Shown here in pieces: positions 7,472 through 16,936 of a DNA stretch of 64,000 bases. The stretch lies in contig OY759762.1 in assembly GCA_963662645.2 (NCBI GenBank), forward strand, positions 3,038,001 through 3,102,000, written 5' to 3'. The translations under genes were made by a program, and so were the position numbers. The notes below the pieces were generated by a model. It did not search any database, had not been told where the DNA came from, and worked only from the letters and a program-made list of their open reading frames with translations. How positions within the stretch are numbered: the first letter of the stretch is position 1; the number at the start of each line of letters is the position of its first letter. This DNA comes from Aldehydirespirator sp963662645. GTDB lineage: Bacteria; Actinomycetota; Acidimicrobiia; Acidimicrobiales; Aldehydirespiratoraceae.

Positions 7472-9007
7472 ATGAGCGCCGAGCGTCGAAGGCGGCGGCC
7501 GCGACAAACCGCGGTCGAGCGGTCGAACGGCCCGGTCCAGCCGCCGTGGCGGCTGCATGAGCGCCGCTTCGAGCCGACGCCGATAGTGAGCGACGACGAA
7601 CTGGAGGCCATTCACGCCGCGTCGCTGACGGTGCTGCGCGACACGGGGATGGATTTCCTGCATCCCACCGCCCGAAAGATGTGGGCCGAAGCCGGGGCCA
7701 GGGTCGACGGAGACCGGGTGCGCTTCGACCCGGAGATGATCACCGAGATGGTGGCCTCCGCCCCCGGCGAGTTCGTGCTGCACGCCCCCGACCCGGCTCG
7801 ACATCTGCCCATGGGCGGACGCAGCGTGGCCTTCTCGGCGGTGGCCAGCCCCCCGAACGTGGCCGACCGGTCCGGCGGGCGCCGCACCGGCAACCGGGAA
7901 GACTTCCGGCGGCTGGTGATGCTGGGCGAGGTGCTCAACTCGGTGGCGTTCGTCGGCGGCTACCCGGTGGAGCCGGTGGACGTGCACGCGTCGGTGCGCC
8001 ACCTGGTGGCCACCCGCGACCTGCTCACATTGACCGGCAAGGCCCTCCACTGCTACTCGCTGGGCGCGCAGCGAAACCGCGACTGCCTGGAGATGGTCCG
8101 CATCGTGCGGGGTGCCAGCGACGACGACCTTGAGCACGAGCCGTCGATCTTCACCGTGGTCAACTGCAACTCGCCGCTGCGTCTCGACACGCCCATGCTG
8201 GAGGGGATCCTCCAGTACTCGGCCCGCAACCAGGTGGTGGTGGTCACCCCTTTCACGCTGGCCGGGGCGATGGCGCCGGTGACGGTGGCCGGCGCGGTGG
8301 TGCAGCAGAACGCCGAGGCCTTGGCCGGCATGGCCTTCTGCCAGCTGGTCAGATCCGGATCACCGGTGATCTACGGCGGGTTCACCTCCAATGTCGATAT
8401 GCAGTCGGGCGCACCGGCCTTCGGCACTCCCGAGTACATGAAGGCGGTGCTGCTCGGGGGCCAGCTGGCCCGGCGTTACGGCGTGCCGTACCGGTCCTCC
8501 AACGCCTGCGCGGCCAACGCGGTCGACGCCCAGGCCGCCTACGAGAGCGTGTTCTCGCTGTGGTCCGTGGTGATGGGCGGCGCCCACATGGTGCTGCACG
8601 GGGCGGGCTGGATGGAGGGCGGGCTGCAGGCCTGCTACGAGAAGATGGTCATCGACGCCGACATGATCGGCATGGTGGGGGAGTTCCTGCAGCCCCTGGC
8701 CACCGACGAGGACTCGCTCGCGGTCGAGGCCATCGCCGAGGTTGGCCCGGGCGGGCACTTCTTCGGCACGGCCCACACCCTGGCCCGCTACCGCGATGCC
8801 TTCTTCAAGCCCATGGTGTCGGACTGGCGCAACTACGAGTCCTGGGCCGAGGCCGGCTCGCCCACCGCCTTGGATCACGCCGAGCGGCTGGTGGGCGAGC
8901 TCCTGGACGCCTACGAGCCACCCCGCCTGGCCGACGACGCGCGGGCCGAGCTGGACGATTTCACCGACCGCCGCATAGCCGAGGGCGGCGTCGACACCGA
9001 CTTCTGA
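7472..9007 (+). CDS. MttB-family trimethylamine/quaternary amine methyltransferase, non-pyrrolysine (paralogue 1)
   Basis: A 511-residue TIM-barrel methyltransferase that moves a methyl group from a methylated amine to a corrinoid protein. The barrel signatures TPFTLAGAMAPVTVAGA and VLHGAGWMEGGL match the MttB family. The frame has no internal TAG, so it belongs to the non-pyrrolysine branch, whose characterised members demethylate glycine betaine and similar substrates. A basic, Arg-rich N-terminus resembles that of paralogue 2 at 41373. Start 7472 sits 7 nt after a TAGTCT box. The Rieske and FAD/GcvT genes downstream act on the same class of substrates. Confidence 0.88.
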   Translation: MSAERRRRRPRQTAVERSNGPVQPPWRLHERRFEPTPIVSDDELEAIHAASLTVLRDTGMDFLHPTARKMWAEAGARVDGDRVRFDPEMITEMVASAPGEFVLHAPDPARHLPMGGRSVAFSAVASPPNVADRSGGRRTGNREDFRRLVMLGEVLNSVAFVGGYPVEPVDVHASVRHLVATRDLLTLTGKALHCYSLGAQRNRDCLEMVRIVRGASDDDLEHEPSIFTVVNCNSPLRLDTPMLEGILQYSARNQVVVVTPFTLAGAMAPVTVAGAVVQQNAEALAGMAFCQLVRSGSPVIYGGFTSNVDMQSGAPAFGTPEYMKAVLLGGQLARRYGVPYRSSNACAANAVDAQAAYESVFSLWSVVMGGAHMVLHGAGWMEGGLQACYEKMVIDADMIGMVGEFLQPLATDEDSLAVEAIAEVGPGGHFFGTAHTLARYRDAFFKPMVSDWRNYESWAEAGSPTALDHAERLVGELLDAYEPPRLADDARAELDDFTDRRIAEGGVDTDF

Positions 9008-9353
9008 TCTGGCTCACGGCCCGAGGTTTCAAGCGGCTGCGTGTTTCTGTTATTCTGTGCATTGTTCTAGCTGTCCGCGGCGGCGAAGAACATGTGAGTG
9101 CCGGAGCGCCTCCCCCGGTTGAAGGCTTAGGGCCGAGAGGGGAAGCACTCCGGCGCTTTGCAGTCTAAGCAATGTTCAGCCATTCTTATATCTTTTCATT
9201 TAACATTCTGAACACCAGAACGAGCGGGACGGCCTTGTGGCCGGTTCTGTTTTCGCTTCCCGGTCGTGGTGGCGTCTCGCGAACAGAGCGTTGAGAGGGT
9301 CCGTACTCGGAGGACGTTGCGGACGCGGGCTTGGCCGTGGTGTACTTCGCGCC
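9008..9353 (+). ncRNA. Structured leader / candidate cis-regulatory RNA before the Rieske gene
   Basis: This 346-nt non-coding gap holds nested structure. A 16-bp stem (9100-9115 with 9139-9154, two C-A mismatches) extends past a 3-nt bulge by CGG/CCG (9116-9118 with 9133-9135). The loop segment GCTTAG (9125-9130) is exactly complementary to CTAAGC (9165-9170), giving an H-type pseudoknot. Next come two mutually exclusive stems, AATGTT/AACATT (9171-9176 with 9202-9207) and TGTTCAG/CTGAACA (9173-9179 with 9208-9214). Last is CAGAAC/GTTCTG (9216-9221 with 9244-9249) followed by TTTT, terminator-like. TATTCT at 9051 could be the -10. It matches no riboswitch class I know. Confidence 0.45.
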
Positions 9354-10625
9354 ATGGAAACGCTCGGGGGCGGGGGCACCCGGATCGACTTCGCGTCCGA
9401 GGACTTCTGGTCTGGAACCCGCCGGCCGCTGGAGCGGGCGACTGGCCTGCCGCCTATCGCCTATACCGGCGACGACTTCTTCGTGATCGAGCGCAGGCGC
9501 CTGTTCGGGCGGGCTTGGGTGGCGGTGGCTTCCGCGGCGGAGGTGGCCGAGCCGGGTCGCCTGCTGGTGCGCAGCGTCGGCGGCACGTCGGTATTGATAA
9601 CCCGGGACCATGGCGGAGCGCTGCGGGGCTTCGTCAACTCGTGCCGTCACCGGGGAACCGAGCTGGCCTCCGAGGACTGCACCGTGTCGCGGATGATCCG
9701 CTGCCCCTACCATCGCTGGGGATACGCCCTCGACGGTGCCCTGGTGGCAACCCCGCTGTTCGACGAGCTGCCCCGCCCGGACTTCGACCCCGCCGAGCTG
9801 TCGCTGCTGCCGGTGCGGGTGGAGGCGTGGGGCACCGATGTGTTCGTCTGCCTGAACGAGAGCACGCCGCCGCTGGCCGAGTGGCTGGGCGACCTGCCCG
9901 AGCGCATGGCGGGCTACGGCTTCGACGGCTGGGTCCTCCACCAGAAGTGCACCTTCGACGTGGCCGCCAACTGGAAGCTGATCACCGAGAACTTCCAGGA
10001 GTACTACCACTTGGCGTGGGTGCATCCCGAGCTGGCCAAGGTGTCCCGGGTCCGGGACCACTACCGCTACCAGGGGCCGGGCCTGTATTGCGGCCAGACC
10101 ACCACCCCGGTGTCAAGCGACGAGCGCGACGACTGGCTGGTGCTGCCGCCCGCGCCCGGCTTAGATTCCTCCGACGGGGTCAGCGGCCGGTTCGTGGCCG
10201 TGTTCCCCAACCTGACGCTGGCGGTGCTGCCCGGCCACGCCTTCGTGATCCGTCTCGAGCCGCTGTCGTCGGGCATGACCCGGGAGCACTGCACTCTGCT
10301 GCTGCCGTCGTCGACGCCGGCGGAGCGGTACGGCGACGCCGCGGCCGAGACGCTCAAGTTCTGGATTGAGATCAACAACGAGGACATCGACATCTGCGAG
10401 CGGTCCCACCGGGGACTGGCGCTCGGCGGGGCGCCGCCGGGGCCGCTATCGCCGCGCTTCGAGGAGCCCCTGCACCGCTTCCAGAACATGGTGGCCGACT
10501 GCATGACCGCCGACTCGCTAGCCGACGGGCTGCGGATCCCGCCCGGCGACGGGGCCCGCTTCGGGTGCGCGCCAAACCCCGCTCCGCCCGCCATAGACGC
10601 CCGGCAGTGGCAGGCCCGGGACTGA
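9354..10625 (+). CDS. Rieske-type aromatic ring-hydroxylating/demethylating oxygenase, alpha subunit
   Basis: A 423-residue terminal oxygenase. The Rieske [2Fe-2S] ligands are Cys97-x-His99 and Cys117-x2-His120 (SCRHRGTE ... CPYHRWGY). The mononuclear-iron helix contains ENFQEYYHLAWVHPEL with the two histidines. Relatives oxidatively demethylate glycine betaine, stachydrine or carnitine, which fits the MttB and FAD/GcvT neighbours. The NADH reductase partner is not in the window. ATG 9354 gives the normal N-terminus; the frame stays open upstream into the structured leader. The substrate is inferred, not shown. Confidence 0.87.
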   Translation: METLGGGGTRIDFASEDFWSGTRRPLERATGLPPIAYTGDDFFVIERRRLFGRAWVAVASAAEVAEPGRLLVRSVGGTSVLITRDHGGALRGFVNSCRHRGTELASEDCTVSRMIRCPYHRWGYALDGALVATPLFDELPRPDFDPAELSLLPVRVEAWGTDVFVCLNESTPPLAEWLGDLPERMAGYGFDGWVLHQKCTFDVAANWKLITENFQEYYHLAWVHPELAKVSRVRDHYRYQGPGLYCGQTTTPVSSDERDDWLVLPPAPGLDSSDGVSGRFVAVFPNLTLAVLPGHAFVIRLEPLSSGMTREHCTLLLPSSTPAERYGDAAAETLKFWIEINNEDIDICERSHRGLALGGAPPGPLSPRFEEPLHRFQNMVADCMTADSLADGLRIPPGDGARFGCAPNPAPPAIDARQWQARD

Positions 10626-10656
10626 CCGGCGCCTCATCGCTGGCTGGAGGCTCAGG

Positions 10657-13257
10657 ATGAAGACCAGCGCGCGGGTGGTGGTGGTCGGCGGAGGAGTGGT
10701 GGGGGCCAGCGTGCTGTACCACCTCACCAAGGCGGGCTGGACTGATGTGGTGCTGGTGGAGCGCACCGAGCTGACCGCAGGCTCCACCTGGCACGCCGCC
10801 GGTGGCATGCACACCATCAACGGCGATCCCAACGTGGCCAAGCTGCAGCGCTACACCACCGAGCTGTACACCGAGATCGAGCGGGTGTCGGGCCAGGACT
10901 GCGGCATCCACATGCCGGGCGGCGTGATGCTGGCCGACACGGCCGAGCGGCTCGACTGGCTCAAGATGACCCACGCCCGGGGCCGCTACCTGGGCATGGA
11001 GACCGAGATGGTGTCCGTGGCCGAGGCGGCCGAGATGATGCCGTTGATCGATCCCAAGTACTTCGTCGGCGCGCTCATCGATGTCCACGAGGGCCACGTC
11101 GACCCGGCTGGGGTGACCCACGCCTTCGCCAAGGCGGCCCGACTCGCGGGGGCTGAGGTGTACCGGGGCGCGTGGGCTCGAGCGATTGAGAGGCGCGCCG
11201 ACTCCGGTTGGCGTGTGCTGCTGTACGACACCGCCAGCGGTGAGGACCTGGGCGCCGTCGACTGCGAGCACGTCGTCAACTGCGGGGGTCTTTGGGCCCG
11301 CGAGGTGGGCCGCATGGTGGGGCTGGAGCTGCCGGTCCTCGCCATGGAGCACACTTACCTGGTCACTGAGCCGCTCGACGAGGTGCGCGACCACAACCGG
11401 CGCACCGGCACGCGGCTGAGGAACGTGATCGACTTCGGCGGCGAGATCTACATGCGCCAGGAGGGCGAGGGCATACTGCTGGGCACCTACGAGCAGGCCT
11501 GCCTGCCCTGGTCGCCCCGCCAGACCCCGTGGGACTTCTCTATGCGGCTGCTGCCGCCGGACCTGGACCGGATCTCAGACTCGCTGGAGGTGGCCTTCGC
11601 CCATTTTCCGGCCTTCGCCACTGCGGGGATCCAGCGGGTGGTGAACGGGCCGTTCACGTTCGCGCCCGACGGCAACCCGCTGATCGGGCCCGTGCGGGGC
11701 CTGCCGGGATACTGGACGGCGTGCGGGGTGATGGCCGGGCTGTCCCAGGGCGGCGGAGTGGGCCTGTCCGTGGCCAACTGGATCACGGAGGGCGACCCCG
11801 GCTTCGACGTGTGGGCCATGGACGTGGCCCGCTTCGGCGACTACGCCACGGTCGCCTACACCAATGCCAAGGTGCGCGAGAACTACTCGCGCCGGTTCCG
11901 GATCACGTTCCCCAACGAGTTCCTGCCCGAGGGCCGGGGGGTGCAGACCTCGCCCATCTACGACCGGCTGGCCGGTGCCAACGCGGTGTGGGGCGACGCC
12001 TTCGGTCTGGAGTCTGCGCTCTGGTTCCAGGTGCCGGGGCTGGAGCCGGTCGAGGAGGTCACTTTCGGACGCTCCAACGCCTGGGACCGGGTCCGGGCCG
12101 AGACCCTTGCTGTGCGGGCCAGCGTGGGCATGATGGAGACCACCGGCTTCGCCAAGTTCCTGGTGACGGGGCCAGGGGCCAGGGAATGGCTCGACCGGCT
12201 GCTGGCGGGGCGGATACCGGTGCCGGGACGGATGGCGCTCACGCCGATGACCAACCCTGCGGGCAACCTGGTCGGAGATCTAACGGTGGCGTGCCTGCCG
12301 GCCGCGCCGGGGCAGCCCGAGGGACCGGCTGGAACGGTGGTGGGCGGCGCTACCGGCAACGTGGTGGGGGGCGCTACCGGCAACGTGGTGGGCGGCGTCA
12401 CCGGCAACGTGCAAGACGGCGAGCGGTTCGTGGTGTTCGGCTCGGGAATCGCCGAGCGCTACTACGAGCGCTGGTTCGACGCGTGGCTGCCGGACGACGG
12501 CTCGGTCAGCTGCCGGACGCTCGGAGCGGAACTGTGCGGCCTGGCCATAGCGGGGCCTGGCTCGAAGGCGCTGCTGGCCGAGGTCACCGGTGTCGACGTG
12601 TCGGCTCACGGCATGCGGTTCATGGCTTTCGGAGAGATAGAGGTCGGGTTGGCGCCGGTGTGGTGCGGACGGATCAGCTTCACCGGCGATCTGGGCTACG
12701 AGTTGTGGATGTCGGCCCGCTACCAGCGTTACGTGTTCGACCTGTTGCGGTCGGCCGGGAAGGCGCACGGTCTGGAGCTGTTCGGCCTGCACGCCCTGAA
12801 CTCGTTGCGTCTGGAGAAGGGATTCGGGTCGTGGCTGCGTGAGTACCGCCCCGACTACGACCCGTTCGAGGCCGGTCTGGGCCGCTTCGTACGCATGGAG
12901 AAGGACTTCATCGGGCGGGACTCCTTGATCGCCAAGTACGGCGAAACCGGCCCGCCCGGAGGAGTGGCGAGCACGGGCCTGCGCCTATGCACCTGGACGA
13001 TCGACGTGGGCACCGGCCCAGACGCCTGCGACGTGATCGGCGACGAGCCGGTGTGGCACGAAGGCGAGGTGGTGGGCTGGGTCACCTCCGGCGGCTACGC
13101 CCACCACAGCGAGGCATCCGTAGCCATGGGCTACATCCCCGCCGAACTGGCCGACTCACCGGGCCAATTCGAGATAGAGATAGTCGGCACCCGCCGCCCC
13201 GCCAAACTGGTGGAAGGCTGCCTATGGGACCCCGAAGGCACCCGCATGAGAGCCTGA
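10657..13257 (+). CDS. FAD-dependent dimethylglycine/sarcosine dehydrogenase-like protein with GcvT domain
   Basis: An 866-residue enzyme. The N-terminal FAD-binding domain starts VVVVGGGVVGASVLYHLTKA and continues with GSTWHAAGG, where related enzymes attach FAD. A linker and a C-terminal GcvT/aminomethyltransferase-type domain (about 440-860) follow, which in relatives passes the one-carbon unit to tetrahydrofolate. It lies 31 nt after the Rieske gene, probably in one operon, to carry on demethylation of betaine-derived products. Between about residues 560 and 585 an 8-residue unit, NVVGGATG, is repeated three times, an insertion unusual for the family. The start has GGAGG upstream. Confidence 0.85.
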   Translation: MKTSARVVVVGGGVVGASVLYHLTKAGWTDVVLVERTELTAGSTWHAAGGMHTINGDPNVAKLQRYTTELYTEIERVSGQDCGIHMPGGVMLADTAERLDWLKMTHARGRYLGMETEMVSVAEAAEMMPLIDPKYFVGALIDVHEGHVDPAGVTHAFAKAARLAGAEVYRGAWARAIERRADSGWRVLLYDTASGEDLGAVDCEHVVNCGGLWAREVGRMVGLELPVLAMEHTYLVTEPLDEVRDHNRRTGTRLRNVIDFGGEIYMRQEGEGILLGTYEQACLPWSPRQTPWDFSMRLLPPDLDRISDSLEVAFAHFPAFATAGIQRVVNGPFTFAPDGNPLIGPVRGLPGYWTACGVMAGLSQGGGVGLSVANWITEGDPGFDVWAMDVARFGDYATVAYTNAKVRENYSRRFRITFPNEFLPEGRGVQTSPIYDRLAGANAVWGDAFGLESALWFQVPGLEPVEEVTFGRSNAWDRVRAETLAVRASVGMMETTGFAKFLVTGPGAREWLDRLLAGRIPVPGRMALTPMTNPAGNLVGDLTVACLPAAPGQPEGPAGTVVGGATGNVVGGATGNVVGGVTGNVQDGERFVVFGSGIAERYYERWFDAWLPDDGSVSCRTLGAELCGLAIAGPGSKALLAEVTGVDVSAHGMRFMAFGEIEVGLAPVWCGRISFTGDLGYELWMSARYQRYVFDLLRSAGKAHGLELFGLHALNSLRLEKGFGSWLREYRPDYDPFEAGLGRFVRMEKDFIGRDSLIAKYGETGPPGGVASTGLRLCTWTIDVGTGPDACDVIGDEPVWHEGEVVGWVTSGGYAHHSEASVAMGYIPAELADSPGQFEIEIVGTRRPAKLVEGCLWDPEGTRMRA
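12334..12411 (+). repeat. In-frame 24-bp tandem repeat inside the FAD/GcvT gene
   Basis: Three near-identical 24-bp units encode VVGGATGN, with a partial fourth. The repeat keeps the frame and lies in the GcvT part, between a proline-rich linker and the strand RFVVFGSG. Confidence 0.75.
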
Positions 13258-13279
13258 TCCGAACATTTTCATGTAATGA

Positions 13280-16129
13280 AGTTGCTGGTTCCACGCCAAG
13301 GCCTACATCACTCACGCCAAGTTCGATGTAGTGGGCGCGCAGGCGCTGGTGGGGTCGAGCAACTTCACCCGACCGGGCCTTACCCGCAACGTCGAGCTGA
13401 ACATCCAGGTGCAGAGCGGCCGGGAGGTGGCCCAGCTTCAGGACTGGTTCGAGACGCACTGGGCTGCCGCCGAGGACGTGACCGAGGATGTGTTGCGGAC
13501 CATCACCCGGCACACCGCCGACTTCACGCCGTATGATGTGTACGCCAAGGCCTTGCACGAGTTCTTCCGGGGCCGCGAGCTCACCGCGGGGGAGTGGGAC
13601 GAGTCGCAGTCCCGCATGTTCGGCCAGCTCGACCGCTACCAGCGGGAGGCCTACTGGTCGCTGATGAAGATCGCTCGCCAGCACGGCGGAGCGTTCCTCT
13701 GTGACGGCGTGGGCCTGGGCAAGACGTTCGTGGGACTGATGCTGATCGAGCGGCTCGTGCTGCACGAGAACAAGCGGGTGGTGCTGTTCGCTCCCAAGGC
13801 TGCCCGGGAGGGCGTGTGGGAGCCTCACCTGCGCCGGTGGCTGCCCCACATCGGCGGTGTCGGGGGCGGCGCAGACTTCTCCAGCCTCAGCGTGTTCAGT
13901 CATACCGACCTGGGCCGGAGCGGCGACTTCCCGGAGCGCTTCCAGCGCATGACCGACCTCGCAGACGCGGTGATCATCGATGAGGCCCACCACTTCCGCA
14001 ACCGCGGCAGCCGAGGCGACGACAACGGGACCGGCAGCAACGGCGAAGAACCGGACCGGCGGTCCCGCTACTGGCGCCTGTCCGACATGCTCGACGGCTC
14101 GATACGGCCCAAGCTGGTGTTCCTGCTCACCGCGACTCCGGTCAACAACCGTCTGGCGGACTTCCGTCACATGGCTGAGCTGTTCACCCGCGGCGACGAG
14201 GCTTTCTTCGGCCGCAGTCTCGGGGTGAACCACCTGTCGGGGCACTTCAACGTGATGGAGCGCGACCTGCAGGCCACCCTTGGCACAGCAGGCGGCAGCA
14301 ACGGGAACGGAAGCGCCGAAGCCGCTGGCCCAAGCGCGGCCATGGCCCTTGCCGAGGGCCTGACGCAGGAGGCCCGTGACGCGCTGGCCGCGGACGTGGT
14401 GTTCGGAGCGTTGGTGGTGCAGCGCAGCCGGTCCTACGCCAAGGCCAGCCAGATCCAGGAGCGGGGCGAGTCGGCCGCCTTTCCCGAGCGCAAGCCGCCC
14501 CAGGTGGCCGAGTACTCGATCCGGTCGTCGTACCGGGACGTGCTCGACATGTTCGAGGAGGCTTGCCGCCGCCAGCATCCGCTGTTCTCCCTGGCGATCT
14601 ACTATCCGTTGGCCCACTACATCGGCCCCGAGAAGGACATCGACCCCTTCGAGGAGGGCCGCCAGCGCCAGGTGGTGGGCCTGATCCGCACCATGTTCCT
14701 CAAGCGGTTCGAGAGCTCGGTGTACGCGTTCGAGAAGTCACTGGACCGGCTGATGCGCAAGCTGCTCGCTTTCGTCGAGGTCCACAGCGAGCCGGGCGCG
14801 GAGCGGGACCGGCTCGACGGCTGGCTGCGCCGGCACGCGGAGGTGGTCGGCTACCGGCCCGAGGCCCAACTCGGGCTGAACTTCGACGGCGAGGCCGACG
14901 ACGAAGCCGACGAGGACGTGATCCCGCCCGAGCTGCTGGAGGCGGTGGAGGAGCTGTCCCGCGACGAGTACGACGTGGCCGCCATCGTCGACAAGACCTT
15001 CGAGGATCTGGACGAGATTGTCCGCTTCCTCGACGCGACCAGTCGACTCACCCCGGACCAGGACGACAAGGTGCGCAAGCTCGCCCGGCTGCTGCGCACC
15101 AAGGACCTCTCGGGCCGCAAGGTGCTGGTGTTCACCGAGTTCGCTGACACCGCCCGCTACGTGGAGTCGCAGCTGCGGGCCGCGGAGGTCGGTGGACTGG
15201 CCCGCATCGACAGCGGCTCCAAGCTCGACCGGGCCGAGGTGATCCGCCGGTTCTCTCCCTACTACAACGGGTCGAGCAGCCCCGAGTTGGCCCGCAACGG
15301 TCACACCGAGATCCGGGTGCTGGTTTCGACTGATGTGCTGTCCGAGGGCCTGAACCTCCAGGACGCCACCCGGCTGATCAACTACGACCTGCACTGGAAC
15401 CCGGTGCGACTGATGCAGCGCATCGGCCGCGTGGACCGCCGCATGAGCCCCGAGACCGAGGAGCGCCTCAGGGCCGATCACCCCGATGCGGCCGCCGACC
15501 GGGGCACGGTGCGGTTCTGGAACTTCCTGCCCCCCGAGGAGCTGGAGCGGATCCTGAGGCTGTACGAGCGGGTCACCGGCAAGGTGCTGATGATCTCGAG
15601 CACGCTCGGCATCGAGGGCCGCAAGCTGCTGCGCCCCGACGATGCCTACGACCCGTTGCGCGAGTTCAACGCCACCTACGAGGGCACCCGCACCGCAGTC
15701 GAGGAGATGCACCTGGAGTACCAGGCGTTGCTCAAGCGCCACCCGGAGCTGGCCGGGCGCCTCGACGGGCTGCCCGGCTCGGTGTTCTCGGGCCGACGCA
15801 AGCTCAGCAAGGGCGCCCGAGGCGTGTTCTTCTGCTACTCGCTGCCCGCCCTCGACGCCGACGAGGGCGTGTTCACTCTGGAGGCCGGGCCCACCCGCTG
15901 GTACCTCTACGACGTCGACGCTGACGCGATAGCCGACTCACCCGGCGAGATCATCGAGAGCATCCGCTCCAAGCCCAACACCCCCCGCCGCTGCAACATG
16001 GACCGCACAACCCTCAAGGACCTGCGCGACAAGGTGCTCCACCACGTGCGCGACACCTATCTCAAGAGGGTGAACGCGCCCATGGACGCCCCCGAGCCCA
16101 AGCTGCGCTGCTGGATGGAGCTCAACTGA
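13280..16129 (+). pseudogene. PLD/SNF2-type DNA helicase, 5'-truncated
   Basis: Relatives carry an N-terminal phospholipase-D-like nuclease domain followed by a superfamily 2 helicase. Here only the second half of the PLD domain remains: FHAKAYITHAKF (HxK motif), then GSSNFTRPGL. The frame is closed by TGA at 13277, 20 nt after the preceding gene. The helicase is intact: Walker A GVGLGKT, DEAH box IIDEAHHF, LLTATPVNN, and the C-terminal VLVFTEF and QRIGRVDR. GTG 13331 could still start a 932-residue product. Such helicases sit in anti-phage islands beside adenine methyltransferases, as here. Loss of the N-terminus looks like a recombination scar. Confidence 0.75.
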
Positions 16130-16161
16130 CCGGGGTGGCGCGACCGGTTCGACCTGTCATT

Positions 16162-16181
16162 ACTATGGTCATGCCCATAGT
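16162..16181. promoter_or_regulatory. Palindromic operator of the Phd/PIN toxin-antitoxin operon
   Basis: ACTATGG (16162-16168) and CCATAGT (16175-16181) form a perfect 7-bp inverted repeat, 6 nt apart. They overlap TACTAT, a possible -10 box. It lies 48 bp before the antitoxin ATG, the usual place for autorepression by the toxin-antitoxin complex. Confidence 0.6.
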
Positions 16182-16229
16182 CACACGACCACCAGATTCA
16201 GACCGATTGACCCGATGAGGAGGAAAGCG

Positions 16230-16511
16230 ATGCTCGACAGCGACCGCGAGACGTCAGACGGCGCCATCACCATGAAGGCGTCCGAGTTCAAGGCCAGGTG
16301 CCTCAAACTCATGGACGAGGTGGCCGAGACCGGCAAGGAGATCGTCATCACCAAGAACGGGCGACCGGTGTCGCGCCTGGTGCCTCACATCGAGCGGCCG
16401 AAGACTGTCTTCGGCATCGACAAGGGAAAGATCGAGATCCTCGGTGACATCATCGAGCCCATCGACGTCGAATGGGACGCCGTGACCGGCAAAGGGTGGG
16501 ACTTCGATTGA
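16230..16511 (+). CDS. Phd/YefM-type antitoxin
   Basis: A 93-residue DNA-binding antitoxin. The core ITMKASEFKARCLKLMDEV and KEIVITKNGRPVSRLVP is typical of Phd/YefM proteins, which bind the operator with the N-terminus and neutralise the toxin with the C-terminal tail. ATG 16230 is preceded by GAGGAGGA at proper spacing, favouring it over ATG 16215. It overlaps the PIN toxin by one base (TGATG), indicating coupled translation. Confidence 0.87.
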   Translation: MLDSDRETSDGAITMKASEFKARCLKLMDEVAETGKEIVITKNGRPVSRLVPHIERPKTVFGIDKGKIEILGDIIEPIDVEWDAVTGKGWDFD

Positions 16512-16906
16512 TGCTCTTGGACACGCATGTGCTGCTGTGGTTCCGGGACGGATCCCAACGGCTCGGGAAGCGGGCCCGTGAGGGTGTGGAGCGTGCTTGG
16601 GCAGTCGATGACGTCGCTGTCTCTGCGATCACGTTCTGGGAGCTTGGCATGCTCGTGGAGAAGGGACGGGTGAGCCTTCCCTTCGACGTACCAACATGGT
16701 GCCGCCTGAACCTGAGGCAAGGCTTGACCGAGATCCCGGTGGACGGAGAGATCGGCGCCCGCGCGGCCGCTCTGTCGGGACTCCCCGGCGACCCTGCCGA
16801 CCGCATCATCGTCGCCACCGCCATGGAGGGGCACCAACTTGCGACCGCCGACCGGCGCATCCTCGACTGGCCCGGGCCGCTGCCGCGGCTCGACGCCACC
16901 CGCTAG
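16511..16906 (+). CDS. PIN-domain toxin (VapC-like ribonuclease)
   Basis: A 131-residue PIN-fold endoribonuclease. Acidic active-site residues are visible in MLLDTHVLLWF (Asp4), SAITFWELGML (Glu) and DPADRIIVATAM (two Asp), with a final Asp in LATADRRIL. It is coupled to the antitoxin by TGATG and ends 30 nt before the adenine methyltransferase. Growth inhibition by RNA cleavage follows from the family, not from this sequence alone. Confidence 0.87.
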   Translation: MLLDTHVLLWFRDGSQRLGKRAREGVERAWAVDDVAVSAITFWELGMLVEKGRVSLPFDVPTWCRLNLRQGLTEIPVDGEIGARAAALSGLPGDPADRIIVATAMEGHQLATADRRILDWPGPLPRLDATR

Positions 16907-16936
16907 CGGACACGCCATGAACTTGGGCCTGACCTG

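Noticed and set aside
7472..9007. Pyrrolysine-containing MttB
   Set aside because: The frame is uninterrupted by TAG, as is paralogue 2; both are non-pyrrolysine homologues.
9087..9170. tRNA-Sec (selC) to serve the UGSC gene
   Set aside because: The hairpin lacks a T-arm GGTTC segment, an anticodon loop with TCA and the long acceptor stem.
9100..9249. Known glycine, SAM, cobalamin, THF or guanidine riboswitch
   Set aside because: None of the conserved core sequences I know for these classes are present, so it is reported only as an unassigned structured leader.
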